Shown: positions 25,665 through 34,560 of the stretch, one piece after another
How positions within the stretch are numbered: position 1 is the first letter of the stretch
How the letters are laid out: every line of letters begins with the position of its first letter
DNA from: Paenibacillus assamensis DSM 18201
GTDB taxonomy: Bacteria; Bacillota; Bacilli; Paenibacillales; Paenibacillaceae
Direction of reading: 5' to 3'
Assembly: GCF_000422445.1 (NCBI RefSeq)
Contig: NZ_AULU01000010.1
Span: 186,001 to 250,000 of the forward strand
Length of the DNA: 64,000 nucleotides
Position numbers and translations under genes: made by a program
Notes under the pieces: model-generated
What the model saw: the letters and a program-made list of their open reading frames with translations, nothing else
What the model was told of the DNA's origin: nothing
The model's database searches: none

Positions 25665-25843
25665 TGGACAAAAGTGCAGTTATTTTTTCCATAGATGAGC
25701 TTGTAAGGGGGATTATCCGCAATAATGCAGTTATTTTTTCAGCTTTAGCTCCTTTAAGCGATTTACGCTGAAAATAACTGCATATTTGTCCTGTTTTGTT
25801 TCTAACAGCACAATTTTAAATAAAATAACTGCACTTTTGTCCA
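25665..25843. repeat. Palindromic repeat element with 22-bp perfect terminal inverted repeats
   Basis: The ends 25665-25686 (begins TGGACAAAAGTGCAG) and 25822-25843 (ends CACTTTTGTCCA) are perfect inverse copies. Inside, ATGCAGTTATTTT...CAGC (25725-25744) faces GCTGAAAATAACTGCAT (25767-25783), and the unit AAAATAACTGCA..TTTGTCC recurs in direct orientation at 25771-25791 and 25822-25842. So four copies of a ~20-bp unit make a nested palindrome, with no ORF inside. It is probably a dispersed intergenic repeat. The rest of 25263-25949 shows no supported gene. Confidence 0.8.
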
Positions 25844-25949
25844 TATCAATCAAGTAACCTTGTCGTCGCTCTTCTTAAACTTATTATCTTTAAACGCTTG
25901 AGCTTCATGTTCAGCTGTAACGTTCATACTTCTTGCTCATCTTTAACGA

Positions 25950-26792
25950 TCATCTACCCAGTGTACGTTGTTCACGATACTGGCTAGGGGACAAGCCCAG
26001 TCGTTTTTTAAATGTGCGATGAAAATATGTATAGCTCTGAAACCCGCACATCTCCGCGATTTGTTCCAATGACATATAGCCATGCAGTATTCGTTCACAT
26101 GCCATATTCAAACGGCAATCTATAGCGTAATCCATAATCGACTTTCCTGTTGCGCCCTTAAATAAATGAGAGGCACGAGATTCGCTAAGTTGAACATGCT
26201 CAGCAACATCTCTAATCGTGAACGGATCGGCTGAAGATTGCTCAATAAACTGCTTCATTTTGAGTACCGTCCGAGGCAAACCATGCGCTTCGCTAAGTTC
26301 AGGTCCTGCTAACGTCCGTTCCATGTAGCGAAACAATACATACGTTAGATGCTCAACGATATCGTTCATGTTCGTAGGGTCTAGTCGATGCTCCATCATA
26401 ATCTCCCGCCAAATGGCTAATATACGATCTTCCAAATCAATCTCAACGAGTGGTTCGTTGACGTGCTCATCCCACCATTGCTCCACCATAGGTCCATTTA
26501 TAATTAAATAGTAATCAAGACTGTGCACCTTAGTTAGCGGGATAAGTCGCTCGGGGTCGGTATAACCAATTTTTAAGTTGTAATAATCTCCTGGTTTAAG
26601 CAGCAAAAGGCTTCCGGGCTTAATCGGTCGGTCTGTTCCATCTATGGTTGTGTGGCCGCTTCCCTCTAGCTGCAATCGAATTAAGTAGTGTTTCATTTCT
26701 GGAATAATCAAATTATGTGCTTTGGAATGACGGGCATGTCCAGAAAATAAAACATCGATGGGTCGTGTTGTCATTGTCGGTGATTGTTCCAT
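25950..26792 (-). CDS. AraC-family transcriptional regulator
   Basis: A 280-residue regulator. The N-terminal ~170 residues are a cupin-like sensor (HTTIDGTDRPIKPGSLLLLKPG). The C-terminal ~100 residues form a double HTH: FTIRDVAEHVQLSESRASHLF and MSLEQIAEMCGFQSYTYFHR, then the AraC signature FKKRLGLSPSQYREQ. ATG 26792 has GAGGCAG upstream. It is divergent from the sugar operon starting at 27080, so it is the likely regulator of that operon; inducer unknown. Confidence 0.9.
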   Translation of the reverse strand: MEQSPTMTTRPIDVLFSGHARHSKAHNLIIPEMKHYLIRLQLEGSGHTTIDGTDRPIKPGSLLLLKPGDYYNLKIGYTDPERLIPLTKVHSLDYYLIINGPMVEQWWDEHVNEPLVEIDLEDRILAIWREIMMEHRLDPTNMNDIVEHLTYVLFRYMERTLAGPELSEAHGLPRTVLKMKQFIEQSSADPFTIRDVAEHVQLSESRASHLFKGATGKSIMDYAIDCRLNMACERILHGYMSLEQIAEMCGFQSYTYFHRTFKKRLGLSPSQYREQRTLGR

Positions 26793-26928
26793 TTCACTGC
26801 CTCATTTCATTCGTAGTCGTGTACAGCATTCACCTTTACTACTAGTATATGCAGCAGAATTGTTCATGTATAGACTATATCCTTCATTCTCAGTCAGAGG
26901 AGGATATGGCACAATGAAACCATCAATA

Positions 26929-26942
26929 AGAAAGCGCTTTAC
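26929..26942. promoter_or_regulatory. Candidate catabolite-responsive element (cre)
   Basis: AGAAAGCGCTTTAC contains the perfect palindrome AAAGCGCTTT, matching the core of the CcpA cre consensus TGAAAGCGCTTTCA except at the outer bases. It lies between the AraC gene and the sugar operon, at a position suited to repression. It also lies inside a tiny frame (26914-26949) that has an AGGAGG site but only 11 codons. Confidence 0.5.
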
Positions 26943-27079
26943 TTTTTGACTTGTTCATGGCTTTTTACCGAAATCATTTCTGATTTACGATATTTCTTGT
27001 TTTAAATTGTAGTTTTTAATTTGAATCGTTGCATGATGGTTTTAAAAAATATGTTCCAATGACGATGAGGTGGATTGGC

Positions 27080-27829
27080 ATGCAAATTGGCTTGCAGCTG
27101 TATACCGTTCGGGATGAAGCAGCACGCGACTTCACAGGTACGCTCGCTCGAGTAGCAGAGATGGGGTATGAGGGCGTTGAATTAGCTGGTTACGGCAACC
27201 TGAAACCGGAGGAGCTGGCATCAACACTTAACAGCAATGGCTTGCAGGTAGCAGGCAGTCATGTAGGTATAGAGCAGTTGGACAAACATTTAGATGAGCA
27301 TATTGAAATGAGCTTGGCTATTGGCAATCGGTATTTGATCTGCCCATGGTTGGATAAGGCGCAGTACGAAACGATGGATGCACTGAAACATACAGCATCT
27401 ATATTGGAGCAAGCAGCGGACCAAGCTGGCAAGTACGGCATCCAGATTGTATATCACAATCATGAATTTGAATTTACAACAGCAGTGGCAGGCAGGACGG
27501 TGCATGATTGGATTTTTGAGCTTGTACCATCTACAAAATTGCTTGCGGAATTAGACGTATGCTGGATTCAATATGCAGACTTTGAACCACTCGATGTAAT
27601 TGTACAGCATGCGAAACGACTACCGCTTATTCATTATAAAGATTTGAAACGTACGCCAGAAGGCCCGCTTACCGTAGAACTCGGACAAGGCGAAATTGAT
27701 CTTGTCGCGGTTGCTCGTACTGCTGAAGAAATTGGTGTGGAATGGCTTATCGTTGAGCAGGACAACACACAGCGATGCGCCATGGAAAGTTCAGCAGCTA
27801 ACTTGGCTTGGATAAAGAATCATCTGTAA
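27080..27829 (+). CDS. Sugar phosphate isomerase/epimerase-like TIM-barrel protein
   Basis: A 249-residue xylose-isomerase-like TIM barrel. It begins MQIGLQLYTVRDEAARDF (ATG 27080, with GAGG upstream), then GYEGVELAGYGNLKPEE, YHNHEFEFTTAVAG, LAELDVCWIQYADFEP and HYKDLKR. Acidic/His metal-ligand positions (HNHEFE, LDVCW, HYKD, EQDN) are as in this family. It is the first gene of a plus-strand operon with Gfo/Idh dehydrogenases and ThuA. Members of this family act on keto-sugars and inosose-type compounds; substrate is not determined. Confidence 0.88.
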   Translation: MQIGLQLYTVRDEAARDFTGTLARVAEMGYEGVELAGYGNLKPEELASTLNSNGLQVAGSHVGIEQLDKHLDEHIEMSLAIGNRYLICPWLDKAQYETMDALKHTASILEQAADQAGKYGIQIVYHNHEFEFTTAVAGRTVHDWIFELVPSTKLLAELDVCWIQYADFEPLDVIVQHAKRLPLIHYKDLKRTPEGPLTVELGQGEIDLVAVARTAEEIGVEWLIVEQDNTQRCAMESSAANLAWIKNHL

Positions 27830-27889
27830 ATTGACATCATTTCAAACATGCAAACAGCGTTGGCTGTCCAAATAGGAGGAGGAATCGTT

Positions 27890-28972
27890 ATGTCTAACGT
27901 GTATCGAATTGCGATTATTGGTTGTGGTGGTATTGCGAACGGCAAACATATGCCGTCCTTGGCTAAGCTTAAAAACGTAGAAATGGTAGCATTCTGCGAC
28001 ATTGAGGAAGAGCGCGCACAGGAGGCGAAAGAAAAGTACGGTACAGCGGAAGCAGTTGTAACAACGGACTATAACGAACTGCTTGCAGACAAAACGATCG
28101 ATATCGTTCATGTATGTACACCGAATGATTCTCATGCGGAAATTACGATCGATTTCTTGGAAAATGGCAAGCACGTTATGTGTGAGAAGCCAATGGCGAA
28201 GACAGCAGCAGATGCGCGTCGTATGGTTGAGGCAGCTGAGCGTACAGGTATGAAGTTAACAGTTGGCTATAACAATCGGTTCCGTTCAGACAGTCAGTAT
28301 TTGAAGAAAGTATGTGAAGCTGGGGATCTTGGCGACATCTACTTCTCCAAAGCACATGCCATTCGTCGTCGTGCAGTGCCGACATGGGGCGTATTCCTTG
28401 ACGAGGAGAAGCAAGGTGGGGGACCGTTGATCGATATCGGCACACATGCGTTGGACTTAACGTTGTGGATGATGGATAACTATGAGCCAAAGGTTGTACT
28501 CGGATCGTCATTCCATAAGCTTGGCAGCCGTAAAGATGCAGCAAATGCCTGGGGACCATGGGACCCAGAGAAGTTCAAAGTAGAAGATTCTGCTTTCGGT
28601 ATGATTGTTATGAAAAATGGTGCGACGATCATGTTGGAATCGAGCTGGGCGCTTAATGTTACGCAAGTTGGTGAAGCGATGTGTACATTGAGCGGGACAG
28701 AAGGCGGCGCAGATATGTGGAACGGTCTGACGATCAATGGTGAGAAGCACAGCCGCTTGTACGAGCAAAAGATCGAAATGAATAGTGGCGGCGTTGCGTT
28801 CTATGATGGCGAGACAGAGAGCGCTCCTGATCTTGAAATGCGTCTATGGATCGATGCAATCGAGAATGACAAAGAACCAATCGTTACGCCGAAACAAGCT
28901 TGTGTTGTTTCTGAAATACTTGAGGCAGTATACGAATCAGCAAGCACAGGGAAAGCCGTATACTTCGAATAG
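27890..28972 (+). CDS. Gfo/Idh/MocA-family oxidoreductase
   Basis: A 360-residue NAD(P)-dependent sugar dehydrogenase. The N-terminal Rossmann fold shows RIAIIGCGGIANGKHMPSL, then VHVCTPNDSHAEIT and the family hallmark KHVMCEKPMAKTAADA (EKP). GGGPLIDIGTHALDLTLWMM carries the conserved D..H catalytic pair. The start is ATG 27890, with AGGAGGAGG upstream; an earlier ATG lies out of position. It follows the TIM-barrel gene by 60 bp. Such enzymes oxidise a ring hydroxyl, often at C3 of a glucoside or at inositol. Confidence 0.93.
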   Translation: MSNVYRIAIIGCGGIANGKHMPSLAKLKNVEMVAFCDIEEERAQEAKEKYGTAEAVVTTDYNELLADKTIDIVHVCTPNDSHAEITIDFLENGKHVMCEKPMAKTAADARRMVEAAERTGMKLTVGYNNRFRSDSQYLKKVCEAGDLGDIYFSKAHAIRRRAVPTWGVFLDEEKQGGGPLIDIGTHALDLTLWMMDNYEPKVVLGSSFHKLGSRKDAANAWGPWDPEKFKVEDSAFGMIVMKNGATIMLESSWALNVTQVGEAMCTLSGTEGGADMWNGLTINGEKHSRLYEQKIEMNSGGVAFYDGETESAPDLEMRLWIDAIENDKEPIVTPKQACVVSEILEAVYESASTGKAVYFE

Positions 28973-29122
28973 ATTAGATGTGAATCAAAATGAGAGTAGC
29001 ATTGTAGCCATTGGGTGATACGTATCAAAACGACAAAGTAGCATATCACGCAGCACACAGCCTTACAGTAAACGGAAAAAGGTCAACAAGTATCAAATGG
29101 GGATTTCAAAGGAGGAATGGCA

Positions 29123-30091
29123 ATGAAACTGGGTGTATTTACAGTGCTGTATGGACAGCTTGCATTGGAAGAGGCATTAGATACGATTGCTGCTAAAGGT
29201 GTGGAGGCAGTCGAAATCGGAACAGGAGGTTACCCAGGGAACAAACATGCGAATCCGCATGAACTGCTTGCGGACCGCGCGAAGCTAGAAGCATTTCGCG
29301 AGGCGGTTGCATCCAGAGGCATGACGATTAGCGCGTTTAGTTGTCATGGCAATCCGCTTCATCCGCAAGCGCCGATTGCGAAAGCGTTCCATGATGATTT
29401 CATGGCCACGATCGACTTGGCTGCAGAGCTTGGTGTTCCTGTTGTAAATGGCTTCTCTGGCTGCCCTGGTGACCACGAAGGTGCGAAGTATCCGAACTGG
29501 CCGGTGGCGCCATGGCCGAATGATTTCCAAGAAATTTTGGACTGGCAGTGGTCACAGAAGGTCATTCCCTACTGGAAAGAAATTGGCCAATATGCGGCTC
29601 AGCGCAATGTGAAAATTGGTCTGGAGCTTCACGGTGGCTTCTCTGTGCATACGCCAGCTACATTGCTCAAATTGCGTGAAGCAGTAGGTGAAGTAATCGG
29701 AGCTAACTTGGACCCTAGCCACATGTGGTGGCAAGGTATCGATCCCGTACAAGCAATACGCATTCTTGGTCGTGAAAATGCGATTCATCATTTCCATGCG
29801 AAAGATACGACTATCGATCCTGTAAATGTACATCGTCATGGTATTACGGATATGCAGTCTTACTCCAACATGCTTGACCGTGCATGGCAGTTCCGTACAG
29901 TCGGCTACGGGCATGATGCGAAGACGTGGGCGGATATGATTAGTGCGCTGCGTTTAGTAGGCTATGATTATGTGATTAGCATTGAACATGAAGATGGCCT
30001 GATGTCGATCGATGAGGGCTTCACAAAAGCTGTTCAAGCGTTGCAGCCTATTTTGATGAAAGAGCCGTTAGGTGAAATGTGGTGGGTGTAA
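29123..30091 (+). CDS. Xylose isomerase-like TIM-barrel protein
   Basis: A 322-residue TIM barrel starting MKLGVFTVLYGQLALEEALD at ATG 29123, seven bases after AAAGGAGG (another ATG two codons earlier is too close). Motifs are VEAVEIGTGGYPGNKHANP, ISAFSCHGNPLHP, GLELHGGFSVHTP, GANLDPSHMWWQ and HFHAKDT, with the metal ligands of the AP-endonuclease-2/xylose isomerase superfamily (ELHGG, DPSHM, HAKD, EHED). It differs clearly from the first barrel in the operon and is likely to act at another step. The 150-bp gap before it shows no other gene. Confidence 0.9.
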   Translation: MKLGVFTVLYGQLALEEALDTIAAKGVEAVEIGTGGYPGNKHANPHELLADRAKLEAFREAVASRGMTISAFSCHGNPLHPQAPIAKAFHDDFMATIDLAAELGVPVVNGFSGCPGDHEGAKYPNWPVAPWPNDFQEILDWQWSQKVIPYWKEIGQYAAQRNVKIGLELHGGFSVHTPATLLKLREAVGEVIGANLDPSHMWWQGIDPVQAIRILGRENAIHHFHAKDTTIDPVNVHRHGITDMQSYSNMLDRAWQFRTVGYGHDAKTWADMISALRLVGYDYVISIEHEDGLMSIDEGFTKAVQALQPILMKEPLGEMWWV

Positions 30092-30212
30092 GCCTCTAGC
30101 CAATTTCATTTTATACATTCGCGCATTTCGAAATTAAATAACTGCCCAATTAGCGTGAGCTAAATGTGGATCTATTATATTTCATAACATAGATAATAGG
30201 AGCGGAGCCATC

Positions 30213-30938
30213 ATGACACAACCAATTAAAGTTACGATATGGAATGAATATCAGCATGAGAAACGCAATCCAAAAGTAGCAGACATTTATCCGAACGGCA
30301 TTCATGGTGCAATCGGCGATGGACTTGGTTCCTCGTTCGTGGTTCGTCACGCAACTTTGGATATGCCTGAGCATGGATTGACAGAAGAAGTGCTTAATGA
30401 CACTGATGTCTTGCTTTGGTGGGGCCATTTGGCACACGGAGACGTGGACGATGCGATCGTAGAGCGTGTGTACAACCGTGTTTTGCACGGGATGGGACTA
30501 ATTGTTCTTCACTCTGGACACTTTTCGAAAATATTTAAGAAGCTTATGGGCACATCTTGCGATCTAAAGTGGCGTGAGGCTAACGACAAGGAGCGCCTAT
30601 GGGTAGTAGCTCCAGGCCATCCGATTGCAGAAGGCATTGGCGAATATATAGAGCTTGAAGCCGAGGAAATGTACGGTGAGCATTTTGATATTCCGCAGCC
30701 AGATGAACTCGTATTCGTTAGCTGGTTCAGCGGTGGTGAAGTGTTCCGCAGCGGCTGTACGTACACGCGCGGCCAAGGGAAGATCTTCTACTTCCGTCCA
30801 GGTCATGAGACGTATCCTACGTATCATAACGAACACATTCAACGCGTTATCCGCAATGCAGTTGAGTGGGCGAAGCCATCTACACGCAGTTATCCAGCGT
30901 ATGGTCACGCACAGCCGCTAGAGTCATTGGACGGATAA
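30213..30938 (+). CDS. ThuA-like protein (trehalose utilisation family)
   Basis: A 241-residue ThuA-family protein with a glutamine-amidotransferase-like fold. It shows ITVWNEY-type [63 protein letters not shown], and the C-terminal [20 protein letters not shown]. ThuA of rhizobia accompanies ThuB (a Gfo/Idh protein) in conversion of trehalose and related disaccharides to 3-keto derivatives. ATG 30213 has AGGAGCGG upstream. It sits between two oxidoreductase/isomerase genes. Confidence 0.92.
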   Translation: MTQPIKVTIWNEYQHEKRNPKVADIYPNGIHGAIGDGLGSSFVVRHATLDMPEHGLTEEVLNDTDVLLWWGHLAHGDVDDAIVERVYNRVLHGMGLIVLHSGHFSKIFKKLMGTSCDLKWREANDKERLWVVAPGHPIAEGIGEYIELEAEEMYGEHFDIPQPDELVFVSWFSGGEVFRSGCTYTRGQGKIFYFRPGHETYPTYHNEHIQRVIRNAVEWAKPSTRSYPAYGHAQPLESLDG

Positions 30939-30953
30939 TAGAGTAGTAAGCCA

Positions 30954-30985
30954 ATAACCTGCCTTCTATGTAGAGGGCAGGTTAT
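30954..30985 (+). terminator. Hairpin between thuA-like and second dehydrogenase gene
   Basis: ATAACCTGCC (30954-30963) pairs perfectly with GGCAGGTTAT (30976-30985). It is followed by ACCCCTATC, not a T run, so it is more likely an mRNA-processing or partial-attenuation stem than a strong terminator. Confidence 0.5.
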
Positions 30986-31069
30986 ACCCCTATCAAATCA
31001 TTTACCTCTACTAAGCCATCTGGCAGGAGAGAGGATACAATTTATTCATAGAGACTGGACGTGTGGAAG

Positions 31070-32131
31070 ATGACAGCAAATATGGAACGCAGGCTGCGTG
31101 TAGGTGTAATTTCAACGGGAGGCATTTTCCGCGGTGCTCATATGCCTGCTTTTCTGGCCAATCCGCATACGGAGATCGTCGCGGTGTGCGATACGCACAA
31201 ACCTTCCGCTTGTGCCGTAGCGGATGAGATCGGACAAGTTCGCGTATATACAGAGTGGGAAGAGATGTTGGATCAAGAAGAGCTTGATATTATCGATATT
31301 TGCTCGCCTAACTATTTACATGCACCGTTGGCAATTGCGGCATTGGAGAGAGGGTTGCATGTATTTTGTGAAAAGCCGGATGCGATCCGTCCTGATGAAG
31401 CAATCCGGATGAAAGAGGCAGCAGAGAAAAGCGGAAAAGTACTAATGGTCATGCGCAATAACCGTTATCGCTCACGTCCAAAGTTCCTGAAGCAGTGGAT
31501 TGCGGAAGGCGGTGCAGGTCATTTGTACACAGGCCGCTGCGGCTGGATACGCCGGAAGGGTATCCCAGGCAAAGGTGGCTGGTTTACGACGAAAGAGCTG
31601 TCTGGTGGCGGGCCGCTTATTGATCTTGGCGTTCATATGATTGATTTGTCGATGTGGCTAATGGGCAATCCGAAGCCGATTGCAGTAACAGGAGCGACGT
31701 ACAGTCATTTCGCTCAAACAACGATTGAAGGTGAATCCCGACATGTTGAAGGGAATACGTATGATGTTGAGGATCTAGCAACAGGCTTTATTCGCTTTGA
31801 CAATGGAGCGACGCTTCAAGTTGAGGTTAGTTGGGCATCTCATATTGAAGAAGACGACGTATTTGTAGAAATGCGAGGTACTAAGGGCGGCTTCTCTATG
31901 CGCAATGAGACATTTAAGCTGTTTACCGACATCGGTGGACAATCGGTCAACTCAGAACCGCAGGTTCCAATTGGAGGCTGGGGGCATCAGGAAAATGTGA
32001 ATCATTTTGTTGATGTTGTACTTGGTCGAGCAGAGCCGGAGTTTACACCAGAACAAGGTGTAGACATGATTCGTATTTTAGAGGCGATGTATCAGTCAGC
32101 TCGTGAGGGTCGCGAGATTCGCTTGGACTAG
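31070..32131 (+). CDS. Second Gfo/Idh/MocA-family oxidoreductase
   Basis: A 353-residue dehydrogenase. It has LRVGVISTGGIFRGAHMPAF, VAVCDTHKPSACAVADEI, IDICSPNYLHAPLAI, the hallmark GLHVFCEKPDAIRPDEA, and SGGGPLIDLGVHMIDLSMWL. The start is uncertain: GTG 31061, ATG 31070 and ATG 31082 are in frame and all have weak ribosome binding sites; ATG 31070 is used. It is a paralogue of the gene at 27890 but not a recent duplicate. It ends the operon. Confidence 0.9.
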   Translation: MTANMERRLRVGVISTGGIFRGAHMPAFLANPHTEIVAVCDTHKPSACAVADEIGQVRVYTEWEEMLDQEELDIIDICSPNYLHAPLAIAALERGLHVFCEKPDAIRPDEAIRMKEAAEKSGKVLMVMRNNRYRSRPKFLKQWIAEGGAGHLYTGRCGWIRRKGIPGKGGWFTTKELSGGGPLIDLGVHMIDLSMWLMGNPKPIAVTGATYSHFAQTTIEGESRHVEGNTYDVEDLATGFIRFDNGATLQVEVSWASHIEEDDVFVEMRGTKGGFSMRNETFKLFTDIGGQSVNSEPQVPIGGWGHQENVNHFVDVVLGRAEPEFTPEQGVDMIRILEAMYQSAREGREIRLD

Positions 32132-32230
32132 GCGATTGTGAAGATGTTAAGAAGTTGATTCATTCAAATTCAGGATGGACCTTGTATAAGCCGAAAGATT
32201 ATAGTTTGAGATGCGATTAGAAAAAATAGG

Positions 32231-32290
32231 AGACTGTTACATAACGAGTTGCAAGGTTGACCGCGACTAGTTCTGGGCAGTCTTTTCTTT
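32231..32290 (+). terminator. Probable terminator of the sugar operon, in a 379-bp gene-free gap
   Basis: AGACTG (about 32231-32236) pairs with CAGTCT (about 32278-32283), followed by TTTTCTTTTT, with a weaker inner stem. No coding frame with a credible start was found in 32132-32510; the remainder looks like promoter DNA for the methyltransferase gene. Confidence 0.5.
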
Positions 32291-32510
32291 TTATGATAGG
32301 TGATATGACAGGTGATGAAGAAATGATAAGAGATTTCTGCTGGTAAAGAATCGAGGAAAGCACGGTTAACAAATGCTTCCCTAACAGGTACAATAGTGGA
32401 ATAGCATGAAGCGTCATACGAAACCGAAACGATGTGTGCTGCGTGTGCTGCACCTATGACTCCTATGTCGCTTGTATGTCTATGGCTGTATTTTATAGAG
32501 GTGGATGAAA

Positions 32511-33245
32511 ATGAAAGCATGGTATGAACAAAGCTTTGGTGAAGATTATTTGCTTGTATACAAGCATCGCGATATGCAGGGTGCTGTAGAGGAAGTTCAA
32601 CGAATGGTTAGTTGGTTGGAGCTCCCTGAAGGCGCGCATATATTGGATTTATGCTGCGGGATGGGGCGTCACTCGCTTGCACTTGCAGAAGCGGGTTATC
32701 AAGTGACAGGAATGGATCTGTCAGAGGTGCTGCTTCGTGAGGCGCGTCTTCATGACCAAGCAGAGCAAGTCGAGTTCGTTTACGGTGATATGAGAAAGCT
32801 GCCATTTGAAAATACGTTTGATGCGGTCGTCAATGTATTTACATCGTTTGGCTACTTCGAGAAAGACGAAGAGAATAGCCATGTTATTGCAGAAGTAAGC
32901 CGCGTACTTAAGCCTGGTGCACCGTTCCTTATTGACTTTTTGAACCCTACATATATAGAAAGTCATTTGGTTGCAGAGTCGGAGCGGGAAGACGAAGGTA
33001 ATCGAATCACAGAAACGCGTAAGATCGAAGATGGATGCGTCAAGAAACACATCATTCTTACACACTTGGAAACGGGTGAGGTTCGTCACTACGATGAGCG
33101 GGTTAAACTGTACAGTCGAGAGTCGTTTGAGCAAATGTTCTCCGCAGCTGGATTACAGCTGGATGCCGTATTTGGAGGCTATGACGGGGTATCCTACGAT
33201 TCGGAGACATCGAAAAGATTGATTATGATCGGGCACAAACGTTAA
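32511..33245 (+). CDS. Class I SAM-dependent methyltransferase
   Basis: A 244-residue methyltransferase. Motif I is ILDLCCGMGRHSLALAEAGY (SAM-binding loop), then the acidic motif II MDLSEVLLREAR, FVYGDMRKLPFENTFDAVVN, and post-motif LIDFLNPTYIES. The start is set at ATG 32511 with GAGGTGG at the proper distance; an ATG two codons earlier is too close. Substrate is unknown. It belongs to the general methyltransferase domain 25 type. Its downstream neighbour is a separate hydrolase gene. Confidence 0.9.
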   Translation: MKAWYEQSFGEDYLLVYKHRDMQGAVEEVQRMVSWLELPEGAHILDLCCGMGRHSLALAEAGYQVTGMDLSEVLLREARLHDQAEQVEFVYGDMRKLPFENTFDAVVNVFTSFGYFEKDEENSHVIAEVSRVLKPGAPFLIDFLNPTYIESHLVAESEREDEGNRITETRKIEDGCVKKHIILTHLETGEVRHYDERVKLYSRESFEQMFSAAGLQLDAVFGGYDGVSYDSETSKRLIMIGHKR

Positions 33246-33346
33246 TTTTTCAACTCACATGTTCAATCATTTATTTAGGCATACATGTCATACATCTGAA
33301 AGTGAAATCCCTAGACTTTAACGGAAATAGAGAGGAAGTTGAAAGG

Positions 33347-34438
33347 ATGGCAGAGGCGAAGCGTTGGCAAGGTCAGGCATGGGCTGAGGGTGAACATTGG
33401 AGTATTACCGTTTGGCAGGATGAGCATAAGCAGTTGGAGCCCATTTATCAGATTCGTATCCCGCTGCCTTTCTCGCTTCGTTGGGTGAATGCCTATGCGA
33501 TGCGAGAGTCGGATCATAACGAATGGACGATTGTAGATCCTGGTTTGCGGACACCACAAGCAGAAGCGGCATGGCAGGAAGTGTTGGACAAGTTATCTAT
33601 ATATGCTGGTTCTCTGCGCCAAATTATATTAACTCACTATCATCCCGATCATTTAGGTATGGCGGGTTTGCTACAGCAGAAGTATGACGTTCCGGTCGTA
33701 TTGTCACGCATCGGCTGGCAGCATGCGATTATGCTATGGGGTGAAGGCAATCAAATGGCACAGCAGATACAGCAATTAATGCGCATGCATGGTGCACCTG
33801 AAGAGGTCATGGGGATGCTTGGGGAGCATATGGATAGCTTTGAGACATGTGTAAGCCCCCTTCCAGAGGTGACATTTATAAATGATGGAGATGAGCTTGT
33901 GTTCGGTGGGCGAACATGGACAGCTATAGAAACGCACGGTCATGCGCCTGGCCATATAAGCTTTTACCATAAAGAGCATGGATTGCTCCTTGCAGGCGAT
34001 CATGTGCTGCCACAGATTACACCTAATGTGAGTTATTTGCCTGGCAGTGATCCGCAGCCGTTGCAGCTGTATTTAGAAGGGTTGAAAAAGCTGTCTGCAT
34101 TAGAGGTGGAACTTGTATTGCCCGGTCACCGCAATCCATTTTATAAATATCATTCTCGTATTGATTACTTACTTCAGCATCATGAAGAGCGTCTGGCTGA
34201 ATGGCATACTATACTTATGCGTGAACCGATGACGGCTTATCAGTTATGTACGCGCATCTTTGGAAATATTGGACGGCTTACGGTGCACCAATTCCGATTT
34301 GCAATGGGAGAGACGCTGTCGCATTTAATAGAGCTTGAACGCCGTGGGCAAGTTCATTGTGAGCATTCTCAGGGGCAAGTGGGAGACGCCTATATGTGGA
34401 GTGCCTCTAAGAAGCGAGCAGTGTGTACAATCAGCTAA
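33347..34438 (+). CDS. Metallo-beta-lactamase-fold hydrolase with C-terminal winged-helix domain
   Basis: A 363-residue protein with all metal motifs of the MBL fold: HYHPDHLGM (the HxHxDH site), the second-sphere HGHAPGHIS, GDHVLP and GHRNPF. The C-terminal ~90 residues resemble a small helical/winged-helix cap (LLQHHEERLAEWHTIL then TAYQLCTRIFG). The start is placed at ATG 33347 with GAGAGGAAG upstream; the frame is open to GTG 33302. It is similar in layout to broad hydrolases of Bacillales. There is no evidence for a specific substrate, such as acyl-homoserine lactone. Confidence 0.88.
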   Translation: MAEAKRWQGQAWAEGEHWSITVWQDEHKQLEPIYQIRIPLPFSLRWVNAYAMRESDHNEWTIVDPGLRTPQAEAAWQEVLDKLSIYAGSLRQIILTHYHPDHLGMAGLLQQKYDVPVVLSRIGWQHAIMLWGEGNQMAQQIQQLMRMHGAPEEVMGMLGEHMDSFETCVSPLPEVTFINDGDELVFGGRTWTAIETHGHAPGHISFYHKEHGLLLAGDHVLPQITPNVSYLPGSDPQPLQLYLEGLKKLSALEVELVLPGHRNPFYKYHSRIDYLLQHHEERLAEWHTILMREPMTAYQLCTRIFGNIGRLTVHQFRFAMGETLSHLIELERRGQVHCEHSQGQVGDAYMWSASKKRAVCTIS

Positions 34439-34460
34439 TAGATGAATCATTTGAACGAAC

Positions 34461-34516
34461 AACAAGGTTGTCCGAATTTGGCGCTCTTTCAAGTGCCACG
34501 GACAACCTTGTTTATT
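34461..34516. terminator. Bidirectional terminator between convergent genes
   Basis: AACAAGGTTGTCCG (34461-34474) pairs perfectly with CGGACAACCTTGTT (34499-34512), followed by TATTTTG. A second stem (TTGGC / GCCA) sits inside. Confidence 0.85.
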
Positions 34517-34560
34517 TTGTACATATTTCAAATTGTTCATGGTATTTAAATAAGCTAAAA

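Noticed and set aside
25665-25843. CRISPR array
   Set aside because: The units are both inverted and direct, unevenly spaced and only four in number, with no cas gene near.
26914-26949. 11-codon frame behind an AGGAGG site
   Set aside because: Too short to support as a gene; the palindrome inside it is better explained as a cre site.
33347-34438. Acyl-homoserine lactonase
   Set aside because: The metal motif is shared by the whole MBL superfamily; the extra C-terminal helical domain does not fit the ~250-residue lactonases.
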